DNA of 64,000 nucleotides from JANNUT01 sp046331425 (GTDB taxonomy: Bacteria; Acidobacteriota; Polarisedimenticolia; J045). The first letter of the stretch is position 1. Every line of letters begins with the position of its first letter. The stretch is taken from the NCBI GenBank assembly GCA_046331425.1, contig JAXLQU010000015.1, forward strand, positions 1-64,000, written 5' to 3'. The translations under genes were made by a program, and so were the position numbers. The notes below the pieces were generated by a model, which saw only the letters and a program-made list of their open reading frames with translations, had not been told where the DNA came from and ran no database searches. Positions 58,213 through 64,000 of this stretch are shown here, in pieces.

Positions 58213-58768
58213 GTTGCGTCTCATCCGACGGGTCGGTCGCCACGAGTGGCTGTGGAGCATCTCGAAGTTTTTCCAGGGTCGTGCCCCGAATCAGGTAGAT
58301 CCCCTCGATGAAAGTGTCGGGAGCGAGAGGGAACTGGTCCGTGCTGGCCACCAAGACCTGAAGCTCTGGCCGTTTCGCGTCGACCAGAATCAACCAGAAT
58401 CCCTCGCGCCCCGGCAGGCCAGGCGTGTCGTAGGCGAGTACGCGGTGATCGCTGAGGCGCGCGAGGATCACGTCCGGACTGACCAGATAGCCCGCGGTCG
58501 TGAGCGGGGCGAGCGTGCGCAGATTCAACCCCTCGCCATCGCCGACTCCAGGATATGGAAGACGGCCATGATCGCTTTGATAACGCGCCAGAGACTGGAA
58601 GATCTGCTCTCCGTCGGTCGCCAATCGCTCGATCGCCGATGCCTGCCGAGACCGGGAAATCGCCGGGAAGGACTCCACCGTGAGAATCGCCATGATCGCG
58701 ACCGCTACCAACAGTTCGATCAGCGTGATTCCCTTCGATCTCGCCTGGTGTGGCCGAGTATCGGACAC
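58205..58768 (-). CDS. Type IV pilin-like (prepilin N-methylation) protein
   Basis: 187 residues. A short basic leader ending SKG is followed by the class III signal G|ITLIELLVAVAIMAILTVES, with Glu at +5 of the mature form as needed for pilin assembly and methylation. The hydrophobic helix leads into a soluble domain (LARYQSDHGRLPYPG, GLPGREGFWLILVD). It is a pseudopilin or minor pilin rather than a major pilin: length and lack of a C-terminal disulfide pair suggest this. The GTG start at 58766-58768 is decided by GAGGAGG 6-7 nt before it. No pil or gsp assembly genes are nearby. Confidence 0.87.
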   Translation of the reverse strand: MSDTRPHQARSKGITLIELLVAVAIMAILTVESFPAISRSRQASAIERLATDGEQIFQSLARYQSDHGRLPYPGVGDGEGLNLRTLAPLTTAGYLVSPDVILARLSDHRVLAYDTPGLPGREGFWLILVDAKRPELQVLVASTDQFPLAPDTFIEGIYLIRGTTLEKLRDAPQPLVATDPSDETQHG

Positions 58769-58911
58769 AGCATTCCTCCTCGGATACCCGTCTAATCCAG
58801 GAGCCAATCTTGGTTCCGTCCGATCCGGTGGCAACCACCCGCGGCTTCTCGCACCGATTGGCGAGACGTCGCGAAGGGAATCGAATCGATTGGCGTTACC
58901 ATCGCCGGCTC

Positions 58912-60216
58912 ATGGGCCCGATCTTCTTGTTCCTGGTCGTTACCGCGGTGATCTGGGGCTTCGGCACCGGCAACCTGGAGGCGCTTTCGCGGGCCTCGGT
59001 CGATTCCGCCAATAAAGCGTTCATGGACGTTGCGCTGCCGTTGGTTGGGATGATGACGCTCTGGCTCGGGCTGGTTGAGGTGGTGAAGCGCGGCGGTCTG
59101 ATGGACGCGATCGGTCGCGCCTTGCGTCCGGTCTTCCGGTGGCTCTTTCCTGAGATCCCTGACGGTCACCCGGCGTTGTCCGCGATGACACTCAACATCG
59201 CTGCGAATATGTTGGGGCTGACCAACGCGGCCACGCCGTTCGGCATTCAGGCGGTGCGCCAACTCGATCGTTTGAATGGCGAGAAGGGGACTGCCACCAA
59301 TGCTATGGCTCTGTTCTTGGCGATCAACACATCGGGCGTCTCGCTGTTACCCACGGGTGCGATCGGCGTGAGAGCGGCCCTCGGCTCCAAGGACCCGGCC
59401 GGCATTTTGCTGACCACGCTGATGGCCACGACGCTCAGCACGCTCACGGCGATCGTGGCCTGCAAGCTGCTCATGCGTGTTCCTCGTTTCGCGAAATCGG
59501 AACCACCGGCCGCGGACGACACCGGCGCGACAGACATACCCGAGTCCCTGAAGGCCGATCCCGATCCCGCGGCCCGCTGGAATCGCATCCGCGTCCTGGT
59601 CTCGTTGGCGCTCTTCGTTGGTGCCGGACTGGCGGCCGCGATGTCGATCGGGGGGATGGCCCGGACGGGAGGTTGGCTTTCGGCAGGACGCGCCGCGGCC
59701 AGCTACGTTCCGCTTCCGATGCTGATGCTGGCGATCGTGCTGTACGGCTGGTCGCGCAGTATCGAGGTGTATGCGTCGTTGGTCGAAGGGGCGAAGGAAG
59801 GATTTCAAGTCGCGGTACGAATCACCCCGTATCTCGTCGCGGTGCTGGTTGCGGTAGGGATGTTCCGCGCTTCGGGAGCCTTCGACGCACTGGTGTCGGT
59901 CCTGGCGCCCCTCACCACACCCCTCGGTTTTCCGATCGAGGCGTTGCCGATGGCGCTGATTCGCCCGCTCTCAGGATCGGGTGCGCTCGCGATCATGACC
60001 GAGACGATGCAGAACTACGGCACAGACAGTTCCGTCGGGTACTTGGTTTCGACGCTGCAGGGAAGTTTCGAGACGACGTTCTACGTGCTTGCGGTGTATG
60101 GCGGTGCGATCGGGATGCGTCGCACACGGCACACGTTGCCGGCCTGCTTGATCGGTGATCTGGCAGGGATCATCGGTGCCACGGTGGCGTGCCGCCTGAT
60201 GGTGACGCCGCATTGA
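58912..60216 (+). CDS. SpmA-SpmB fusion (nucleoside-recognition/Gate-domain membrane protein)
   Basis: 434 residues, about ten transmembrane helices. The first half is SpmA-like (NIAANMLGLTNAATPFGIQA near 95-115, INTSGVSLLPTG), the second half SpmB-like (ALIRPLSGSGALAIMTE, VSTLQGSFETTFYVLAVYGG). In Bacillus the two halves are separate spore-maturation proteins; in non-sporing Gram-negatives the fused form is common and its transport role is unknown. The ATG at 58912 begins the first helix; the frame is open upstream but lacks membrane character. Confidence 0.9.
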   Translation: MGPIFLFLVVTAVIWGFGTGNLEALSRASVDSANKAFMDVALPLVGMMTLWLGLVEVVKRGGLMDAIGRALRPVFRWLFPEIPDGHPALSAMTLNIAANMLGLTNAATPFGIQAVRQLDRLNGEKGTATNAMALFLAINTSGVSLLPTGAIGVRAALGSKDPAGILLTTLMATTLSTLTAIVACKLLMRVPRFAKSEPPAADDTGATDIPESLKADPDPAARWNRIRVLVSLALFVGAGLAAAMSIGGMARTGGWLSAGRAAASYVPLPMLMLAIVLYGWSRSIEVYASLVEGAKEGFQVAVRITPYLVAVLVAVGMFRASGAFDALVSVLAPLTTPLGFPIEALPMALIRPLSGSGALAIMTETMQNYGTDSSVGYLVSTLQGSFETTFYVLAVYGGAIGMRRTRHTLPACLIGDLAGIIGATVACRLMVTPH

Positions 60217-60223
60217 GTCGCGG

Positions 60224-60598
60224 CTAGAAATAGCGACGTGCGACCCAACAGCCGATCAAGCCGGCGAGTACTGACATCGTGCCGGTGAGGACCACATACA
60301 GCACGGCCCGCCCCACGCTTCCGTCTTGCACTAGCGTGGTCGTTTCATGGTTGAAACTGGAGTAGGTCGTCAGCCCTCCCAGGAACCCTGCGGTGAGCGC
60401 GACATGCAACGACGGGTCGAAGTGACGAACCAGAGAGGTCTGAACGATCGCGCCCATCAAGAAACAGCCCGCTACATTGACAATCAGCGTTCCGAACGGG
60501 AAACCGGTCCCAAATTGGCGAATCGCCCAGAGCGAAATCAGATAGCGCGTGCCGGCGCCCAACCCGCCCGCCAGGCAAACCCACAGTACCCGCAGCAT
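60224..60598 (-). CDS. crcB: Fluoride channel CrcB/FluC
   Basis: 124 residues, four transmembrane helices, forming a dual-topology dimer that exports fluoride. Seen: GGLGAGTRYLIS at the N-terminus, FPFGTLIVNVAGCFLMG (pore Asn), and FLGGLTTYSSFNHET with the pore Phe/Tyr and the Thr/Ser of the Na+ site. The ATG at 60596-60598 follows GGAG. The stop is 7 nt from the convergent SpmAB stop. I saw no fluoride riboswitch upstream (the 67 nt before it lead to the divergent protease gene). Confidence 0.94.
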   Translation of the reverse strand: MLRVLWVCLAGGLGAGTRYLISLWAIRQFGTGFPFGTLIVNVAGCFLMGAIVQTSLVRHFDPSLHVALTAGFLGGLTTYSSFNHETTTLVQDGSVGRAVLYVVLTGTMSVLAGLIGCWVARRYF

Positions 60599-60665
60599 GC
60601 CGCTCCTTCGCGATGATTCGTGCCGGACCGCGGACGGATCCGCGCGGCGGCCCATATTGTGCTTC

Positions 60666-62237
60666 GTGACCCCCCTGACGAGAAACCTGATCATCGCCGC
60701 CGGCTCGAGCCTGCTGGGACTCCAGGCCTGGGCAGCGACCAACACGCAAGCCCCGGCGACGGTGCCTGTCGCGCGCACCGCGCTCCAGCAACTGGCGGAG
60801 ACCGTCCGGCCTTCCGTGGTCGAGATCATCGGTACGGTGGCAGGCAGCGGCGATACCTCCTATGGCAGCGGCTTCATCCTGCGCGAACCGAGCCTGGTTC
60901 TGACCAATGCGCACGTGGTTCGCGGGATCGAGAACCTGCGTGTTCACACTTGGGAAGGAGCATCGCTCGCTTCGGTCGACGTGTTGTTGATCGAGAGTGA
61001 CATCGACCTGGCGGTGATCCGCGTGACAGGCCTGAAAGCGCCACCGCTCGCAGAAGGAGTGCGTACGCTGCCGCCGGTCGGGACGCCGGTCGTTGCTGTT
61101 GGACATCCTCGCGGCTACGAGTTCACGGTGAGCGAGGGAATCGTCTCAGCCACCCGACAACTCGACGAGGGCGGCGTCACGATGATTCAGATGACGACAC
61201 CGATCAGTCCTGGGAGCTCCGGCGGTCCGTTGCTCGATATGCAAGGCCAGGTCGTGGGAGTCTGCTCCCTGACCTTGGCCGAGGGACAAAACATCAACTT
61301 CGCGATACCGGTGTCCGAGTTACCACCGGTCATCGACAAAGCGCTGAAGATCGAGCGCGCGCTCCGCGCTCCCTCCGACAGCAGCATGCCGATCGAAGCG
61401 ATCGCGCTGCTGATCCACAAACAACGCGAACGAGGCGATCTACAGAGCGCCTCACAACTCGCCGAGCGCGCCTTGAGAACGCATCCGCAGAGTGTGCCGC
61501 TGTTGGTGGAGGCGGCCGAAACAGCCTTTGCACGCGGCAGCCTGCAGGAGGCGAGCGCGGCGATCGAACGAATCCTTCGAATCGCGCCGCGCAACGCCGC
61601 AGCACTTCAGATCGGTGCTGCCGTGATGGCCGAACAAGGAAACTGCGACGCGGCCGTGCGCCAGGCACAAGCGGCGCTCGACGTCGGTGGGCTGGATGAC
61701 ACTCAGATCGGGGAGGCACACGCGCTACTGGGTGAATGCCTGGGGCGTCAGGGATTACCGCAGGAAGCGCTCGCTCATATCGACGCCGCGCTGACCAGCG
61801 CAGCGGTGGCGAAGCTTCCCGACTACCACGCGCTTCGCGCCTTCTTACTCCAGTCGCTGGGGCGACTGGACGACGCCGACGAAGCGGCAGTGACCGCGTT
61901 GACGAGGGCCGAGTGGGATCCTGTGGTGGTCGCTGCCCTGCGCGAGCGCGGACTGCCACGGCTGACCGAAATCGTGACCTTCAAGTCGACGCACGATGGG
62001 ACGGAGACGACGGTCGTCGGTGTGGTCAAGAACCGAGGGCCGGTGGCGCTCGAGGAACTGAGCGTGACGGCCGAGGGACTTGGCAAGTCGGGGACGATCG
62101 TCGCCACCGGGACCGCCAACGCGATCCCCAAGAAGCTCGTCCCCGGTGCGACCGGCTCATTCAAAATCGTGCTGCAGGGCCTGGTCGATGAGATCGCCGA
62201 TCTGCGAGTTCGCGTGGTCGACTTCAAGGAGCCGTAG
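60666..62237 (+). CDS. Exported trypsin-like serine protease with TPR-like repeats
   Basis: 523 residues. The signal peptide (NLIIAAGSSLLGLQAWA) is followed by a chymotrypsin-fold protease (about 40-220) with the full triad: His in LTNAHVVRG, Asp in SDIDLAVIRV, Ser in SPGSSGGPLLD. There is no PDZ domain; instead come helical TPR-like repeats (about 235-420; ALLGECLGRQGLPQEALAHI) and a final beta domain (about 430-523) like a CARDB/Ig fold. It is a DegP-like protease in the periplasm whose partner binding would be by TPR. The GTG start at 60666 opens the signal peptide; no ribosome-binding site is evident. Confidence 0.88.
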   Translation: MTPLTRNLIIAAGSSLLGLQAWAATNTQAPATVPVARTALQQLAETVRPSVVEIIGTVAGSGDTSYGSGFILREPSLVLTNAHVVRGIENLRVHTWEGASLASVDVLLIESDIDLAVIRVTGLKAPPLAEGVRTLPPVGTPVVAVGHPRGYEFTVSEGIVSATRQLDEGGVTMIQMTTPISPGSSGGPLLDMQGQVVGVCSLTLAEGQNINFAIPVSELPPVIDKALKIERALRAPSDSSMPIEAIALLIHKQRERGDLQSASQLAERALRTHPQSVPLLVEAAETAFARGSLQEASAAIERILRIAPRNAAALQIGAAVMAEQGNCDAAVRQAQAALDVGGLDDTQIGEAHALLGECLGRQGLPQEALAHIDAALTSAAVAKLPDYHALRAFLLQSLGRLDDADEAAVTALTRAEWDPVVVAALRERGLPRLTEIVTFKSTHDGTETTVVGVVKNRGPVALEELSVTAEGLGKSGTIVATGTANAIPKKLVPGATGSFKIVLQGLVDEIADLRVRVVDFKEP

Positions 62238-62281
62238 CGGTGCCGAGCATCGCGACGCGCGCGAGCTGAAGCAGTGGATCG

Positions 62282-62902
62282 TCAGCAGGCTTCTGCACTC
62301 GTCGATCGCGCTCCAACCGGTTTGGCGTTCTCCGGCACACCTGCGCTGCGACACAGCGAGTGTGCAAGCGCGAGCAACTCGGAATGCAGATGCATCGTGC
62401 GCGCGCCGACTTCTTGCAATCCCAGTTGGATCGTCTCCAACGCTTTGCCATCGAGCGTACGTCGCGCCAACTCCAACAGAACCGTGTTCTCCTTGACGAT
62501 GTGTGCCACCGCGAACGCGCGGTAGGCATCGGCGGCATCCGCGAGCGGGATCGCGTTACCCGCCATGGCGGCATCGTGAAGCGTGTTCAACAGCGCACGT
62601 TCGGTGCTGTGCTCGTGACACAACTGTGTGAGGGATACCTCGTCATGAAGTACTCCGGCGCCATCGAGTGCCGGATAGAGGTGGTGCTCCTCCTTGACGT
62701 GGTGACAGCGGCCTGAGAACTGCTCGAAAAACAGCACGGCATCGACCCACCAGGCGCCGCGCATCGGGGCCCCACGCCTGAGCCGGCGAGACTCCGATTC
62801 GATCGCGGCGAGTACGGCCAAAACTACATCGTGTTCGCGGCTCAAGATGTCAGCAGGGTGTTCCGTTTCAGTTCCAACGGTCTGACGACGCTTGGTGCTC
62901 AT
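62282..62902 (-). CDS. Hemerythrin (HHE cation-binding) domain protein
   Basis: 206 residues, mostly one four-helix bundle. Iron-ligand positions are recognisable: HPADILSREHDVVL (His), GRCHHVKEEHHLYPAL (His and Glu), LCHEHSTERAL (His) and FAVAHIVKENTVLL (His and Glu). Such proteins bind a di-iron centre for O2/NO sensing or protection. A C-terminal extension of about 40 residues is helical with a Cys. It lies between the protease gene (convergent) and a 280-nt stretch without genes. Confidence 0.9.
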   Translation of the reverse strand: MSTKRRQTVGTETEHPADILSREHDVVLAVLAAIESESRRLRRGAPMRGAWWVDAVLFFEQFSGRCHHVKEEHHLYPALDGAGVLHDEVSLTQLCHEHSTERALLNTLHDAAMAGNAIPLADAADAYRAFAVAHIVKENTVLLELARRTLDGKALETIQLGLQEVGARTMHLHSELLALAHSLCRSAGVPENAKPVGARSTSAEAC

Positions 62903-63182
62903 CGACTCTCCCTATGAGGATCTGTCCCGAGTCGCTCATGTGTCATGGTGGATATGTGACGTCGAAACCGGGTTGGAAGCCCTTGCGGTGAATCAAGCCG
63001 GTTTCGATTGATCGCTGTTCAGTGACTGCTCTGTAGGTGCGGGCTTACCGATCGGTACGTTCGACAGGTGATCGACCCTCGGCCAGGACCGCCCCGGGAG
63101 CGCCGAGAGAAGTGGCGCATCGCCCAGTGGCAGCGCGAGAAACCACTCGATGCACAGCCAGGCTCCGGCGTACGATGCGCCC
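62903..63182. other. Non-coding stretch between hemerythrin and the 63183 gene
   Basis: 280 nt. Short ORFs on both strands here have no coding character. It should hold the promoters of the two divergent genes; no clear hexamers or RNA gene found. Confidence 0.5.
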
Positions 63183-63524
63183 ATGCCGATTCATGAACCG
63201 CTCTCTCTGCAACATCCCGTCGTGATCTGGGTCGTGAGGGAAGTAGTCCCGCTCTTGCTCGAGCGATTGCAGCCTCGGCGTGTGGTGGTGTTCGACCCAC
63301 CGGATCGGCCCGCGTCGGTCGGGAATCATGCGCTGGGGATCGTGATCGTTTCCGAGTCGTTTCGTGCGGTACCGATGACCGAGCGGTTGGCGGTGGTTCA
63401 CGCACTGCTGGCAGGAACGAGCCCCGTGCGCCCGTTCTGCCTCACGCCATCCGAATATGCAGCGATCGAGACCGCGCCCGGTCCGTTGTTGGGAGCGATC
63501 AAGCTCGGCGTCATCGTGCTGTAG
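63183..63524 (+). CDS. Nucleotidyltransferase-fold remnant without catalytic motifs
   Basis: 113 residues. The pattern PVVIWVVREVVPLLLERLQP, RVVVFD, ALGIVIVSE, RPFCLTPSEYAAI and GAIKLGVIVL follows the small MNT-type nucleotidyltransferases (V-x-LFGS...DxDLLV...VDVVVLTPEE...I..GVVLY), but the GS is replaced by DP and the metal-binding Asp pair is missing, so it should be inactive. The ATG at 63183 begins the domain. The convergent glucokinase-like gene ends 18 nt after its stop. An alternative is an unrelated fold with chance similarity. Confidence 0.6.
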   Translation: MPIHEPLSLQHPVVIWVVREVVPLLLERLQPRRVVVFDPPDRPASVGNHALGIVIVSESFRAVPMTERLAVVHALLAGTSPVRPFCLTPSEYAAIETAPGPLLGAIKLGVIVL

Positions 63525-63542
63525 CCGATCGCTCGGCTTCGG

Positions 63543-64000
63543 CTACTCGTCCCAGATCGCGACTCCGCCCAGAAGACCAGCAATGTTCGAGACCAAACGC
63601 ACGTTGGGCGGCAGCTCGAGCGTGACCTTCTCGGCGTTCCCGCCACCGATGTACAACCGATCGTAGTTGAAGGTGCGGGCCAGCGATTCGAGCGCCTCGG
63701 CGAGTCGTGCATTCCACTTCTTCTTGCCGTGCGCTTGAAGTGCTTCGATACCGAGCTCTTCTTCGTACGTCTTCTGCTTGCGAAACGGATGATGCGCCAA
63801 CTCCAAGTTGGGAACCCGGCGGCCATCGACGAACAGCGCGCTGCCAAAACCGGTCCCGAGTGTGATCACCATTTCAACGCCGCGTCGCTCGATCACGCCG
63901 TATCCCTGCACGCCCGAGTCGTTGGCGACACGCACCGGTTTGCGCAGCGCTTTTTCCAACTGCTTGGCCAGCGGATACCCATGCCACTCGGGATGCAGGT
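63543..64000 (-). CDS. ROK-family kinase, polyphosphate glucokinase-like, 5' end off the window
   Basis: About 152 residues, the C-terminal part of a sugar kinase; it reads in frame to the right edge (LHPEWHGYPLAKQLEKALRK). Seen: VRVANDSGVQGYG (catalytic-type Asp), EMVITLGTGFGSALFVDGR (phosphate loop), ELAHHPFRKQKTYEEELG and FNYDRLYIGGGNAEKV. The segment HHPFRKxKTYEEELG with no zinc CxCG motif is that of polyphosphate/ATP glucokinases (PPGK) rather than classical ROK repressors. It would make glucose-6-phosphate. The start is outside the window. Confidence 0.87.
   Translation of the reverse strand, partial: LHPEWHGYPLAKQLEKALRKPVRVANDSGVQGYGVIERRGVEMVITLGTGFGSALFVDGRRVPNLELAHHPFRKQKTYEEELGIEALQAHGKKKWNARLAEALESLARTFNYDRLYIGGGNAEKVTLELPPNVRLVSNIAGLLGGVAIWDE

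Overview
The window is GC-rich chromosomal DNA from a Gram-negative bacterium. It carries lipid A/Kdo genes (lpxK fragment, waaA), lipoprotein and periplasmic adaptors, RND pumps and a type IV pilin-like protein. The elongation factor G is of the spdEFG1 type (the spirochaete / planctomycete / delta-proteobacterial paralog related to mitochondrial EF-G1). A Cys/Gly-rich secreted PNGase F-like protein is also present. Together these point to a deltaproteobacteria-like lineage (Myxococcota, Binatota, Desulfobacterota sensu lato) or a neighbouring phylum. This placement is inference. I saw no rRNA, tRNA, CRISPR array, insertion sequence or prophage.

Layout. 0-5.7 kb: lpxK-waaA facing left, then rightward malate dehydrogenase, an exported TPR protein and a frameshifted fibronectin-III/PNGase F-like secreted protein. 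5.8-9.9 kb (minus): phosphoketolase, acetate kinase and a DUF2058 protein. 9.9-10.8 kb: an unknown membrane protein between two palindromic GGGGACGG repeat units. 10.9-15.9 kb: class I FBP aldolase, two small unknowns, and spdEFG1 translationally coupled to a P-loop ATPase. 16.2-24.7 kb (plus): a frameshifted M28 peptidase, then a MacAB-like adaptor/ATPase/two-permease set with its own sigma-54 response regulator and histidine kinase, preceded by a near-consensus -24/-12 promoter. 24.8-32.2 kb: a Maf-like/glycosyltransferase-like fusion, an MFS carrier, an OPT transporter, truA and a methyltransferase.

32.3-47.6 kb (plus) is the most unusual part. It is a 15-kb, tightly overlapping operon: ABC ATPase; ABC-2 permease fused to a metal-site-less M1-peptidase-like domain and a golvesin-like end; lipoprotein adaptor; RND pump; a 1597-residue RND pump fused to extra membrane helices and a complete ABC ATPase; a second ABC-2 permease; and an MFS exporter. 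It looks like a hybrid of proton-driven and ATP-driven export.

47.6-64 kb holds mostly housekeeping and accessory genes: a PEBP protein, an LPG-synthase-like membrane protein, a CDF metal exporter, an YggX-like protein, ispH (long cyanobacterial/plant-like form), bifunctional FTCD with a Gfo/Idh oxidoreductase, a pilin-like/unknown/PilZ cluster, a SpmA-SpmB fusion, CrcB, a trypsin-like protease with TPR-like repeats, a hemerythrin, a nucleotidyltransferase-fold remnant and a ROK/polyphosphate glucokinase running off the right end.

Three genes carry single-base frameshifts (near 4,230-4,240, 17,297-17,300 and 57,494-57,496). These are either real lesions or assembly errors, and reads would decide. 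Most operons use 1-8 nt stop/start overlaps.
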